A stretch of DNA of 32,453 bases. It comes from DTKY01 sp037440765. Its GTDB lineage: Bacteria > Acidobacteriota > Terriglobia > Bryobacterales > Bryobacteraceae. Positions within the stretch are counted from its first letter, which is position 1. Each line of letters starts with the position of its first letter. Below are positions 6,121 through 14,278 of this stretch, one piece after another. The position numbers were made by a program, and so were the translations under genes. A model generated the notes under the pieces. The model saw only the letters and a program-made list of their open reading frames with translations. It was not told the DNA's origin and made no database searches. Location: assembly GCA_037440765.1 (NCBI GenBank), contig JBBITL010000049.1, forward strand, positions 1 to 32,453. The letters run 5' to 3'.

Positions 6121-7290
6121 TTGAGCCAGCCGATCACAGTAGGCCTGATCATAGGAACCAAGGACTGGAAGCGCGAGGTACAGGCCTGCCTCGAGGGCGC
6201 CGGCGCTCGTGCGGTTCTGGATCAGGCGGCGATCGGAGAATGGACGGCTTTTCTGGAACAACTGGAGCGAATCCGGCCGGACGCGCTGCTGATCGACTTC
6301 ACACACCTCCCGGCGCCCTATGAGGATCTGATCGGCCAGATCAAGGGCTCCACGGCCGCTCCCCTGGTGGTGGCTCTGCACAAGTCCGCCGATCCGGAGA
6401 CGATTCTGTCGGTGATCCGGGCGGGCGCCGACGAGTATCTTTACCCTCCCCTTGCAGCCAACCTCGGCAAGGCGTTGGACCGCCTGGCCAAACGCACGAG
6501 GGCGCGGCAAGGTGAGAATCCGAACGGCGGGAAGATTCTGGGTTTCTTCTCGGCCAAGGGCGGCTGCGGTGCGACTACCATCGCCTGCCACACCGCCGTC
6601 GAACTGGCCCGGCAGATCGGCCAGGAGGTTCTGCTCGCCGATCTGGACCTGGACGCCGGGCTGGTGGGTTTCCTGATGAAGGCCAAGTCGCGTTATTCGA
6701 TTCTGGACGCGATGGCCAACACCCACCGGCTGGACATCAACTACTGGCGGGCTCTGATTTCCAACGGCATGCCCAGGTTGCAGGTGATTCGCGCGCCTGG
6801 AGCAACCGCGCAGCGCGAGGAGCCCAAGGTCGAAGACGTACAGACGGTCCTTCGGTTTGTGCGCTTCCAGTACGACTGGACGCTGGTGGACCTCGGCCGC
6901 GGCCTGAACCCACTGGTGCTGAGCGCGCTGGACGAGGTGGACCAGGCTTTCCTGGTCACCACGCTGGACGTGCCGGCCTTGCACCAGGTTCAGCAGATCA
7001 TCCGCAACCTGATCGACTCTGGCTACAGCCAGGACCGCCTGCGGCTGCTGCTGAATCGGGTTCCGAAAGCTCCCGATGTGATGCCGGGCGAGCTGGAGGG
7101 GCTGCTCGGCGTCCCGGTGTACTCCATGCTCCCCGACGACCACGGCGCTGTCTACGAGGCCTACGCCGAGGGTCAACTGCTGCCTTCCAACACCTATCTG
7201 GGCAGGCACCTGGCGAAGCTGGCGGCGTCGATCGCCGGCGTTGAGGAGCAGCCGCAGGGCAAGAAGAGATTCTCGATTTTCGGCAGCTAA
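6121..7290 (+). CDS. cpaE: Tad pilus localisation ATPase TadZ/CpaE
   Basis: A 389-residue protein with a TTG start preceded by ggaggag (about 8 bases upstream). Residues 1-125 form an atypical receiver-like domain that lacks a clear phosphoacceptor Asp and acidic pair. From about residue 137 there is a MinD/ParA-type ATPase with the deviant Walker A KGGCGATT (146-153), then LLADLDLDAGLVGFLM as in the MinD superfamily. TadZ/CpaE places the pilus machine, usually at a cell pole, and recruits TadA. It sits between the secretin and tadA genes, as in standard tad loci; the next gene starts 14 bases after its stop. Confidence 0.93.
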   Translation: MSQPITVGLIIGTKDWKREVQACLEGAGARAVLDQAAIGEWTAFLEQLERIRPDALLIDFTHLPAPYEDLIGQIKGSTAAPLVVALHKSADPETILSVIRAGADEYLYPPLAANLGKALDRLAKRTRARQGENPNGGKILGFFSAKGGCGATTIACHTAVELARQIGQEVLLADLDLDAGLVGFLMKAKSRYSILDAMANTHRLDINYWRALISNGMPRLQVIRAPGATAQREEPKVEDVQTVLRFVRFQYDWTLVDLGRGLNPLVLSALDEVDQAFLVTTLDVPALHQVQQIIRNLIDSGYSQDRLRLLLNRVPKAPDVMPGELEGLLGVPVYSMLPDDHGAVYEAYAEGQLLPSNTYLGRHLAKLAASIAGVEEQPQGKKRFSIFGS

Positions 7291-7303
7291 TAAGGATGGA
7301 CTA

Positions 7304-8659
7304 ATGGCGACGGCATTTCCAGCAAGATCGACGATAGCCAGGGACGGCGCTCCGAATGCGCGACCGGCGGGCAGGCAAGCCTACACTCCCGAGTACCAGG
7401 AGCTGAAGTTCGCGCTGCATCGCAAGCTGCTCGACCGGATCAACCTGGAAATCCTCTCCTCGATGGCCGGCGAGCGCGTCCGGACCGAGATACGGGGCGC
7501 TCTGGCGCGGCTCATCGACGAGGAGCGGACCCCGCTCAGCATGATCGAAAAGGAGCGGGTCATCGATGAGGTGTTGAACGAGGTCTTCGGTCTCGGCCCG
7601 CTGGAGCCGCTGTTGCAGGACCCGACGGTCAACGACATCCTGGTGACCACCCCGCGCCTGGTCCACGTGGAGCGGGCCGGCAAGCTGTACCGGACACCCG
7701 TCGAGTTCAAGGACAACGCCCATCTGGTGCGGATCATCGAGCGGATCGTGTCCCGCGTGGGACGCCGCATCGACGAGTCATCCCCCATGGTTGACGCGCG
7801 GCTTCCGGACGGCTCGCGCGTCAACGCCGTGATCCCCCCGGTCGCCGTGGACGGCCCGCTGCTCTCCATACGCCGCTTCGGCAAGGACCCGCTTCAGGCC
7901 GAGGACCTGGTGAAGAATCTCACCTTCACCGAGGGGATGCTCCAGTTGTTACAGGCGTGCGTGAAGGCCCGCCTCAATCTCATCATCTCGGGAGGAACCG
8001 GCGCTGGCAAGACAACTCTGCTCAACGTGCTGTCCAGCTACATCCCGGAAGACGAACGTATCGTCACCATCGAGGACGCCGCCGAACTGCAACTGCGCCA
8101 GGTTCACGTGGCGCGGACCGAAACGCGCCCGCCCAACATCGAAGGGCAGGGCGCCATCAAGATCCGGCAACTGGTCATCAACGCGCTGCGCATGCGTCCG
8201 GACCGCATCATCGTGGGCGAGGTGCGCGCCGAGGAGGCGCTGGACATGTTGCAGGCCATGAACACCGGCCACGACGGCTCGCTGACCACCATCCACGCCA
8301 ACAGCCCCCGCGACGCCATCGGCCGCCTGGAGGTGATGGTGGGCATGGCCAACTCCAACATGGGGATTCGCGCCATAAGGCAGCAGGTGGCCTCAGCCAT
8401 CGACCTGTTCGTACAGATTTCCAGGATGAGCGACGGCGGCCGCCGCATCACCCACATGACTGAGTGCGTCGGAATGGAAGGCGACCAGGTTACGACTCAG
8501 GAGATCTTTCTGTTCGAGAAGACCGGAATCGGGGAGAACGGGCGCGTGAAAGGCCGTTTCCGCGCCACCGGGATCAGGCCGAAGTTTTACGAGAGGCTGG
8601 TGGCCTCTGGCATTCAGTTGCCGGCCTCGATGTTCCAGACGGTGGTGGAACTCCGCTAG
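7304..8659 (+). CDS. cpaF: Tad pilus assembly ATPase TadA/CpaF
   Basis: A 451-residue secretion ATPase of the VirB11/GspE superfamily. Motifs in order: N-terminal domain ending around DPTVNDILV, Walker A GGTGAGKTT (230-238), acidic IEDAAEL, Walker B RIIVGEVR (301-308), and the His box TGHDGSLTTIHANS (321-334). The hexamer powers Flp pilus extension from the cytoplasmic face of the membrane. The frame extends upstream, but the ATG at 7304 gives the family-typical N-terminus, follows the cpaE stop by 14 bases and has a modest aagga 8 bases ahead. The stop is at once followed by the aggagg ribosome-binding site of tadB, so the two are closely coupled. Confidence 0.95.
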   Translation: MATAFPARSTIARDGAPNARPAGRQAYTPEYQELKFALHRKLLDRINLEILSSMAGERVRTEIRGALARLIDEERTPLSMIEKERVIDEVLNEVFGLGPLEPLLQDPTVNDILVTTPRLVHVERAGKLYRTPVEFKDNAHLVRIIERIVSRVGRRIDESSPMVDARLPDGSRVNAVIPPVAVDGPLLSIRRFGKDPLQAEDLVKNLTFTEGMLQLLQACVKARLNLIISGGTGAGKTTLLNVLSSYIPEDERIVTIEDAAELQLRQVHVARTETRPPNIEGQGAIKIRQLVINALRMRPDRIIVGEVRAEEALDMLQAMNTGHDGSLTTIHANSPRDAIGRLEVMVGMANSNMGIRAIRQQVASAIDLFVQISRMSDGGRRITHMTECVGMEGDQVTTQEIFLFEKTGIGENGRVKGRFRATGIRPKFYERLVASGIQLPASMFQTVVELR

Positions 8660-8667
8660 GAGGCGGT

Positions 8668-9636
8668 ATGACCATACTCGTCCTCAGCTTTGTCGGCATA
8701 TTCGTAGTGGTGATGGTCGCGATCAGCGTGGGCTGGAACGCGATGGAGGCGCACCGGAAGAAAAAGGTTGTGGGCATGCTCGAAACCGTGGCGGGCAAGA
8801 CCGCCGCGGCCGAGACCACAGTCCTCAAGGACACCAGAGGGGCCTACCAGGATCTGGTCAGCCGGCTCGTTTCGGGGCTGGACATCGCCGCCAGGATCCA
8901 GAGCCAGATTCACCAGGCCGGCATGGAGTGGACGGTGGGCAAGTTGATGGTGATTAGCTGCGTGGCGGCCGGCGCGGGCGCCTTGCTGGGACTCCGCCTC
9001 CAGATCCTCATCATCGCCTGGCTGAGCGGCGCGGTCATGGCGCTGCTTTTCGGGAGCCTGCCCTACTTGCTTGTTCTTCGCAAGCGCAACCAGCGGTTGG
9101 GCAAGTTCGAGGAGCAGTTTCCCGAGGCCCTGGACTTTCTGGCGCGCGCCATGCGCGCGGGCCATGCCTTTGCCGTCAGCCTGGAGATGCTGGCCGAAGA
9201 ATCCTCCGAGCCGCTCGGCCGCGAGTTCCGGCAGGTCTACAACGAACAGAACCTTGGCGCTCCGGTGGAAGCCGCACTCCAGAACCTCGCCAAGCGGGTG
9301 CCGCTGCTGGACGTTAGCTTCTTCGTTTCCGCCGTGATGCTTCAGAAGGAGACCGGCGGCAACCTTAGCGAGATCCTTAACAAGCTCTCTTACGTCATAC
9401 GGGAGCGATTCAAGCTCAAAGGCGCCGTCAAAGCCGCCAGCGCTCACGGCCGCATCACTGGTCTGATTCTGACCATCATGCCGGTGGTCCTGATGCTGGC
9501 TCTCATGGCGGTCGCGCCCACCTACTTGCAGGGTATGGCCACGGATCCGGACGGCAAGTGGCTCATCGTGGGGGCCATCGGTGGACAGTTCGTCGGGTAT
9601 TTCTTCATCCGGCGGATCATCAACATCAAGGTGTAG
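8668..9636 (+). CDS. tadB: Tad pilus inner-membrane platform protein TadB
   Basis: A 322-residue membrane protein whose ATG follows aggagg by 3 bases, which fixes the start over upstream in-frame codons. Hydrophobic segments lie near residues 3-22, 95-135, 270-290 and 300-315. They surround a cytoplasmic T2SSF/GspF domain recognisable by EEQFPEALDFLARAMRAGHA and the ETGGNLSEILNKLSYVIRER segment, the F-domain signature. TadB and TadC together form the platform on which TadA works. It lies between tadA and tadC, 16 bases before the tadC start. Confidence 0.93.
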   Translation: MTILVLSFVGIFVVVMVAISVGWNAMEAHRKKKVVGMLETVAGKTAAAETTVLKDTRGAYQDLVSRLVSGLDIAARIQSQIHQAGMEWTVGKLMVISCVAAGAGALLGLRLQILIIAWLSGAVMALLFGSLPYLLVLRKRNQRLGKFEEQFPEALDFLARAMRAGHAFAVSLEMLAEESSEPLGREFRQVYNEQNLGAPVEAALQNLAKRVPLLDVSFFVSAVMLQKETGGNLSEILNKLSYVIRERFKLKGAVKAASAHGRITGLILTIMPVVLMLALMAVAPTYLQGMATDPDGKWLIVGAIGGQFVGYFFIRRIINIKV

Positions 9637-9652
9637 GCACCGGGAGAGCTTT

Positions 9653-10588
9653 ATGGCGGTCTTTCTATCAGCGGCAATCTTCATATTCCTGATGGCCGCG
9701 ATCACCATCTTCGGCTACAGGCGTTACGCCAAGCCAGGGCGCGTGCTCGACCAGCTTGGGGGGACAACCGTCGCGGTCGAAAGCCCTCTGCTCACCGGAG
9801 CCGCGCCGCAGCCGGGCATCCTGGTGAAGATCACCCAGCAGATCGGCGAAAAAGTGCCGGTTTCCCCGCAGGACGTGACGGTGGCCCGCCGCACCCTAGT
9901 CGCCGCCGGTTACCGGTCCGAACTTGCCGTGCGCATCTACTACGGTCTGAAGGTTGTCCTGTGCCTCGGTCTCCTCGTGCTGGCGTTCTTCCTGCGAGAC
10001 GTGGTGACTACGAACCCGACCTTGCGGATCGTCTTCGTGTTCGCCATGGGCCTGATAGGCTACTTCGGTCCGTCCTTCTTCCTGGACCACCTGGTGGCGG
10101 CCAGGCAGGAGCGGCTCAGACTGTCGCTGCCCGACGCGCTGGACCTGATGGTGGTCTGCGTGGAGGCGGGTCTGGGCCTTGACCAGGCTGTGCGCAGCGT
10201 CAGCGAGGAACTGAAGATCACGCATCCGGAAATCAGCGAGGAACTCGGCCTGGTGACGCTGGAGATGCGCGCCGGGAAGCGGCGGGCCGAGGCGCTGAAG
10301 AACCTGGCGGACCGCACCGGAGAGCCCGAACTGCGGAAACTGGTGGCGATCCTGACCCAGGCGGACCGTTTCGGGACGAGCATTGCCGAGTCGCTGCGCA
10401 CCCACTCGGATTTCATGCGCGTGCGCCGGCGTCAGGAGGCCGAGGAGCGGGCGGCGAAGGTGGGCGTCAAGCTTGTATTCCCGATCTTCTTTTTCATCCT
10501 GCCGGCGATGCTGATCGTAGCCGCCGGGCCGGGCCTATTGCAGCTTTTCAAAAATCTGTTCCCGCTCATGAATAGCTTCGGGCAGTAA
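9653..10588 (+). CDS. tadC: Tad pilus inner-membrane platform protein TadC
   Basis: A 311-residue membrane protein; the ATG at 9653 is chosen because gggagag lies about 5 bases upstream and the tadB stop precedes it. It starts with a membrane span (AVFLSAAIFIFLMAAITIF) and has a central pair of spans (about 100-155). A T2SSF domain follows with LSLPDALDLMVVCVEAGLGLDQAV, the TadC form of the F-domain motif, and FGTSIAESLRTHSDFMRVRR. A last span is near the C-terminus (FPIFFFILPAMLIVAAGPG). It is the partner of TadB in the pilus platform. The operon continues into a tiny membrane protein 30 bases later. Confidence 0.93.
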   Translation: MAVFLSAAIFIFLMAAITIFGYRRYAKPGRVLDQLGGTTVAVESPLLTGAAPQPGILVKITQQIGEKVPVSPQDVTVARRTLVAAGYRSELAVRIYYGLKVVLCLGLLVLAFFLRDVVTTNPTLRIVFVFAMGLIGYFGPSFFLDHLVAARQERLRLSLPDALDLMVVCVEAGLGLDQAVRSVSEELKITHPEISEELGLVTLEMRAGKRRAEALKNLADRTGEPELRKLVAILTQADRFGTSIAESLRTHSDFMRVRRRQEAEERAAKVGVKLVFPIFFFILPAMLIVAAGPGLLQLFKNLFPLMNSFGQ

Positions 10589-10618
10589 CAGACAATCTAA
10601 CGAAGGGAGAACTCAGCG

Positions 10619-10720
10619 ATGGATCAAACCACAGTGTCGGCGATTCTTTGGATAGCGGCAGGCGGAATACTTGGCCTCTATCTGCTCAGGCGCCGCAAGC
10701 GCAACGTCATGAGCAAGTAA
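10619..10720 (+). CDS. 33-residue single-span membrane microprotein at the end of the tad operon
   Basis: ATG at 10619 opens a 33-residue frame that starts MDQTTVSAILWIAAGG. Residues 6-23 form one hydrophobic span and a basic cluster LRRRKRNVMSK follows, predicting a type I-like topology with the C-terminus in the cytoplasm. A good ribosome-binding site (aagggaga) lies 8 bases before the ATG, 30 bp after the tadC stop, and nothing else occupies the space up to the hairpin at 10746. It may be a small platform subunit or regulator of pilus assembly. No family is recognised. The ribosome-binding site, span and position are the only evidence. Confidence 0.6.
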   Translation: MDQTTVSAILWIAAGGILGLYLLRRRKRNVMSK

Positions 10721-10745
10721 GCGGGTGAACATCCTGATCTTATCG

Positions 10746-10779
10746 CCGGCCGCCCGGGCCGCGGCGTTCAGGCGGCCGG
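10746..10779 (+). terminator. Possible terminator hairpin at the end of the tad operon
   Basis: CCGGCCGCC (10746-10754) pairs with GGCGGCCGG (10771-10779), 9 bp with a 16-base loop that is itself GC-rich. The following bases tgatctcttctc are pyrimidine-rich but not a true T-run. It falls 25 bp after the microprotein stop and 12 bp before the next gene, so it could end or attenuate the tad transcript. Confidence 0.4.
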
Positions 10780-10791
10780 TGATCTCTTCTC

Positions 10792-11664
10792 ATGGAAACT
10801 CCCGCTTCGCGCGCCGCCGCTGTGCTGGTGCGCGCGCAGAACCCTGACGGCGGCTGGGGATACCTCAGCGGCGGCTCATGGACGGAGCCGACCGCCCTGG
10901 CGCTGCTGTCGCTGAAAGGAGAAGACCGTGCCGGGGAGGCGCGGGGGCGCGCCTCCGCCTATTTGCGGACACTCCAGCGCCCCGACGGCGGGTGGCCGCC
11001 TCACAGAAGCGTTGCGCGGAGCACGTGGGTCACGGCTCTCGCAGTGCTGGCACTCGGCGAAGAGCTGGACGGCGCGAAGCTCGGCGCCGCGGTGGGCTGG
11101 CTGCTGCGAGTCAGAGGCCGTGAGTCGGGTTTCTGGCACCGGCTGCGGCTGCGCCTGCTTGGCGTGGATCGTGGCCCGGGCGAGGGCGAAGGCTGGCCCT
11201 GGTTCGGCGAAACGGCAGCCTGGGTTACGCCAACCGCTATGACAATCCTCGCCTTGCTGAAGGTGAGGCCGCGCGGTCTCGCCGCAGGGGCCGACGAGCG
11301 GCTGAGCGCCGCCCGGCGGTACCTGTGGTCGAGGATGTGCCAGGACGGCGGCTGGAATCACGGCTCCACCAGGGCGCTGGGCTACGACGCGCCGTCCTAC
11401 CCGGAGACCACGGGGGCAGCGCTGCTGGCTTTGCGCGGCGACCGGCCGCCGGAACTCCCGCGGGCCCTGGCCGCCGCCGAACGGCACTTCCGTGAATGCC
11501 GCTCCTCGAGCGGCAGGAACTGGCTGCGTCTGGGGCTCGCCGCTCACGCGCGGCTGGTTCCCGGCCCCGCCGAAGACGAGCCGCCGGCGCGCGGCGTCAT
11601 GGACACGGCTCTGAGCCTGCTGGCCGAAAGGACCGGCGCGGGCCGCGACCCGCTGACGGAGTGA
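10792..11664 (+). CDS. Prenyltransferase/squalene-cyclase-like QW-repeat protein
   Basis: A 290-residue alpha-helical protein with three QW-type repeats: QNPDGGW (16-22), QRPDGGW (62-68) and QDGGW (184-188). Each is followed by a T-ALALL-like helix (EPTALALLSL, TPTAMTILALL, ETTGAALLAL). These are the alpha/alpha-barrel repeats of squalene-hopene cyclases and protein prenyltransferases. The protein is less than half the length of a cyclase and shows no DxDD catalytic motif, so triterpene cyclisation is unlikely and the role is unknown. The start ATG has no clear ribosome-binding site. It ends 2 bases before the DUF362 gene, implying a shared transcript and probably a shared task. Confidence 0.65.
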   Translation: METPASRAAAVLVRAQNPDGGWGYLSGGSWTEPTALALLSLKGEDRAGEARGRASAYLRTLQRPDGGWPPHRSVARSTWVTALAVLALGEELDGAKLGAAVGWLLRVRGRESGFWHRLRLRLLGVDRGPGEGEGWPWFGETAAWVTPTAMTILALLKVRPRGLAAGADERLSAARRYLWSRMCQDGGWNHGSTRALGYDAPSYPETTGAALLALRGDRPPELPRALAAAERHFRECRSSSGRNWLRLGLAAHARLVPGPAEDEPPARGVMDTALSLLAERTGAGRDPLTE

Positions 11665-11666
11665 GA

Positions 11667-12628
11667 ATGCGGAAAACCATAAGCCGCCGCCAGGTGCTGG
11701 CCGGAGCCGCCGCAACGGCCGGCCTGGCCGGATGCAGCCGCGCGCCCAGTCCCGGCCAGGAGCCGAGAGTCACCATTGTGCGCGCCGGCTATGACCAGCG
11801 GCTGGCCGGCCTGGTGCGCGAACTGGTCCGGGAGCACGCACCGGACGTGCGCGGCAGACGGGTGTTGCTGAAGCCCAACCTGGTGGAATACGACCCCGAG
11901 GCATCTATCAACACCAGCCCGCTTCTGGTTCTGGCAGCGCTGGAGGCTTTCAGGGCGGCGGGCGCATCGGAGGTGAGGATTGCGGAAGGGCCAGGCCACA
12001 GGCGCTCCACGCTCGACCTGGCGGAGGCGGCGGGCTACTTCCAGACAGTGCCGGACTTCGAGCGCCTCTTCACGGACCTGAACCTTGACGAGGTGACCCT
12101 GGTGCGGCTCCCGCGCGCCGCCCCTGGACTGGACTCCCTCTACCTGCCGAACACCGCGCTCTCGGCGGACCTGATCGTGTCTCTCCCCAAAATGAAGACA
12201 CACCATTGGGTCGGGGTGACGCTCGGCATGAAGAACTTCTTTGGCGTGGTGCCCGGAGCGGTCTACGGGTGGCCCAAGAACGTGTTGCACTGGGCGGGAA
12301 TCAACGAGAGCATCGTGGCCTTGAATTCGGTCTTTCCGNNNNNNNNNNCACTCTGGTCGACGGCATCGAGGGGATGGAAGGCAACGGCCCCATCCAGGGG
12401 AAGAGGAAGCACGCGGGGGTGATTGTCATGGGTGCGGACCGGGTGGCCGTCGATGCGACCTGCTGCCGGATCATGGGCATCGACCCCCAGGCGATCCGCT
12501 ACCTGAAGATGACGGAGACCGCCGGACAGACACAGGAGGCCGCCGTCCGGCAGACCGGCGAGCCTGTCGGGAGCGTCCGCACCCCATTCGAGCTGCTGGC
12601 CCAGTTCCAGTCGGTTCGTCTGGCGTAA
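11667..12628 (+). CDS. DUF362 protein with Tat/lipoprotein signal, interrupted by an assembly gap
   Basis: Residues 1-30 begin MRKTISRRQVLAGAAATAG and reach LAGC: a twin-arginine motif (SRRQVL), a hydrophobic stretch and a lipobox-like Cys. This predicts export of a folded, probably cofactor-bound, membrane-anchored protein. The body (LKPNLVEYDP, LPKMKTHHWVGVTLGMKNFFG, DGIEGMEGNGPIQG) is DUF362, a family often linked to Fe-S proteins. Ten N at 12339-12348 interrupt the gene between NSVFP and TLVDGIEG. The frames on the two sides do not match across ten bases; continuity needs a true gap of 2 modulo 3. About 224 residues lie before it and 92 after. It directly follows the QW-repeat gene. Confidence 0.82.
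12339..12348. other. Run of ten N (assembly gap)
   Basis: Ten undetermined bases inside the DUF362 gene. The frame change across them shows that ten is not the true length, so this is a scaffold placeholder. Confidence 0.99.
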
Positions 12629-12681
12629 ACCCTCCGGGAACGTCCTCGTATAGAATGAACGGAAGCGGAAAGGCCATCTCC

Positions 12682-13383
12682 GTGCGGGCTGTTGTTGTCG
12701 TTCCCACATACAACGAGCGTGACAGCCTGCCTCTTTTCCTGGAGAAGGTGCGCCAGCACGCGGCAAACCTCGACGTGCTTATCGTGGACGACAACTCCCC
12801 GGACGGCACCGGCCAACTGGCCGAACAGATCGGCAAGGAAGGCAATGGCCGCGTCTCAGTACTTCACCGCCCGGCAAAGGAGGGGCTGGGCAGAGCTTAC
12901 GTGGCCGGCTTCGCCCACGCGCTCCAGAGGGGCTACGACGTCATCCTCCAGATGGACGCCGACCTGTCCCACGACCCGGCCAGCATCCCGGCATTCCTCG
13001 AGAAGATTCGGGATTGCGACCTGGTAGCCGGTTCGCGCTACGTGGGCGGAATCCGGGTGGTGAACTGGGACTTCAAGCGGCTGTTGCTCAGCAGAGCCGC
13101 GACCCGGTACGTGCAAATGGTGACCGGGATGCGGTTCACCGATGCCACGGGCGGGTTCAAGTGCTGGAAGGCCTCGGCGCTGAGGTCCATCGGTCTGGAT
13201 GGCGTCTTCTCGAACGGGTACCTGTTTCAGATCGAGATGAACTACCGGGCATTCCGCCGGGGTCTCCGCACGGCGGAGATCCCCATCATCTTCTACGAGC
13301 GGAACCGGGGCCGGTCCAAGATGGACTGGCGGATAATTCTGGAAGCCCTGCTGGGAGTGATCCGGCTGCGCCTGTCCGCATGA
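12682..13383 (+). CDS. Polyprenol-phosphate mannosyl/glucosyltransferase, DPM1-like (GT2)
   Basis: A 233-residue GT-A enzyme of family 2. Key motifs are VVVVPTYNERDSLP at the N-terminus, VDDNSPDGTG (36-45), the metal-binding DAD in LQMDADLSHDP (92-94), then AGSRYVGG and ATGGFKCWKASAL, all typical of dolichyl/polyprenyl-phosphate mannose synthases. It lacks C-terminal membrane spans, like the soluble DPM1 class. It would load a sugar from GDP- or UDP-sugar onto polyprenyl phosphate, the donor for GT-C transferases such as those at 1269 and 18187. GTG at 12682 is preferred: it gives the usual N-terminus and has ggaaagg 8 bases ahead. An in-frame ATG at 12655 overlaps a TATAGA -10-like element and would add 9 residues. 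Confidence 0.85.
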   Translation: MRAVVVVPTYNERDSLPLFLEKVRQHAANLDVLIVDDNSPDGTGQLAEQIGKEGNGRVSVLHRPAKEGLGRAYVAGFAHALQRGYDVILQMDADLSHDPASIPAFLEKIRDCDLVAGSRYVGGIRVVNWDFKRLLLSRAATRYVQMVTGMRFTDATGGFKCWKASALRSIGLDGVFSNGYLFQIEMNYRAFRRGLRTAEIPIIFYERNRGRSKMDWRIILEALLGVIRLRLSA

Positions 13384-13386
13384 GCC

Positions 13387-13668
13387 TCAGCCGGCTTTGA
13401 GTATGGTCGTGATCAGGACCATGTTCCAGACCACCAGGGCGGCGTACCAGTAGTTGATCCAGCCGATCACGTGCCGCTTGTTCAGCCAGATGCAGATGCC
13501 GCACAAGGCGAAGGCTATGGCCTTGGAGAGCGCCAGGCCGGCCGAGGGCCCCATCTGCATCAGGTACCGTATGAACGGGCTGGCTTCGCCCAGTCCGAGC
13601 TGCAAACCGGTCAGAGTTGTCAGGAAATCCAGGAGCTGGAGGTAGAGGAAAAGCTGGAGGTGGAACGT
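13387..13668 (-). CDS. DUF5658-like small membrane protein (start uncertain)
   Basis: About 93 residues, mostly membrane-spanning: FLYLQLLDFLTTLTGLQLG, GLALSKAIAFALCGICIWL and INYWYAALVVWNMVLITT. The pattern 'LLDFLTT..GLQLGLGEASPFI' is that of DUF5658 proteins, small three-to-four-span proteins of unknown function. No ATG, GTG or TTG lies between the peptidase stop and the conserved first helix. The nearest in-frame codon that fits is ACG at 13668, used here as a placeholder; the frame continues open to 13878 but overlaps the peptidase gene. A rare start codon, a frameshift or a fusion are all possible. It follows the prepilin peptidase gene and ends 3 bp from the stop of the converging DPM1-like gene. 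Confidence 0.55.
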   Translation of the reverse strand, partial: TFHLQLFLYLQLLDFLTTLTGLQLGLGEASPFIRYLMQMGPSAGLALSKAIAFALCGICIWLNKRHVIGWINYWYAALVVWNMVLITTILKAG

Positions 13669-13691
13669 GAAGTTGGCGGCCCGGCCGGCGG

Positions 13692-14252
13692 CTACACCGG
13701 TCGCGCCCAGATCCAGGCCGCCGCCAGGAACGAGAGCGAGCCCATCGCGATGGCCACTCCGTGCGGCATGGTCGTGGCCTTGGGGCTTTTCAGATCCAGT
13801 TCCTCCTTTCTCATGTACGGCGGCCGGAAATGCGCCAGTTCGCTCAGCATATAGCCCACGTTGCGAAGCGTCCCCCATAGCCTTCCTCTCGATAGCAGCA
13901 GCAAAACCGCCGCGGCTCCTCCCAGAACGTTGCTCAGCAGGAAGACCGCGAACCAGTTGGCCGGCCCAAGCAGGGCTCCTACCGCCGCCATCAGCTTGAC
14001 GTCGCCGGCCCCCATACCCCGCAGGAGGTACAGCGGGAAGTAGACGGCGAAAGCCAGCCCGAGCCCCAACAGCGCCGTGCGCCAGTTGTTTCTATCGACA
14101 TTCAGAAACGAATTCAATATGATCCCGGCCAGCACACCGGTGAGAGTGAGCCAGTTCGGTATGCGCCGGCTGCGGAGGTCTGTCACCGCCGCAACCAGAA
14201 CCACGGCTGCAAGGAAGACTTGAAGGACGACCGGAGGGAACGTGAAGCTCAT
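13692..14252 (-). CDS. cpaA: Prepilin peptidase (A24 family, TadV/CpaA type)
   Basis: A 186-residue polytopic membrane aspartic protease. The two catalytic aspartates are in AVTDLRSRRIPNWLT (Asp25) and the GxGD motif GMGAGDVKLM (Asp84), the A24 signature. It lacks the long N-terminal methylase domain of PilD, as expected for the TadV/CpaA class that trims Flp prepilins after Gly. It should process both Flp pilins at 2957-3471, although it is encoded on the opposite strand and 3 kb beyond the tad operon. ATG at 14252 has aagga a few bases upstream on its strand, and a TATACT -10 candidate (complement of 14279-14284) lies about 27 bp upstream. The C-terminus MPHGVAIAMG is typical. Confidence 0.92.
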   Translation of the reverse strand: MSFTFPPVVLQVFLAAVVLVAAVTDLRSRRIPNWLTLTGVLAGIILNSFLNVDRNNWRTALLGLGLAFAVYFPLYLLRGMGAGDVKLMAAVGALLGPANWFAVFLLSNVLGGAAAVLLLLSRGRLWGTLRNVGYMLSELAHFRPPYMRKEELDLKSPKATTMPHGVAIAMGSLSFLAAAWIWARPV

Positions 14253-14278
14253 CGTCCTTACAGCTTAGCTCCACCGCG

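Noticed and set aside
4522..7209. An 895-codon minus-strand frame across the secretin and tadZ genes
   Set aside because: It is a shadow of cpaC and cpaE: those plus-strand frames carry clear families, and the antisense product is low-complexity His/Arg/Gln-rich sequence.
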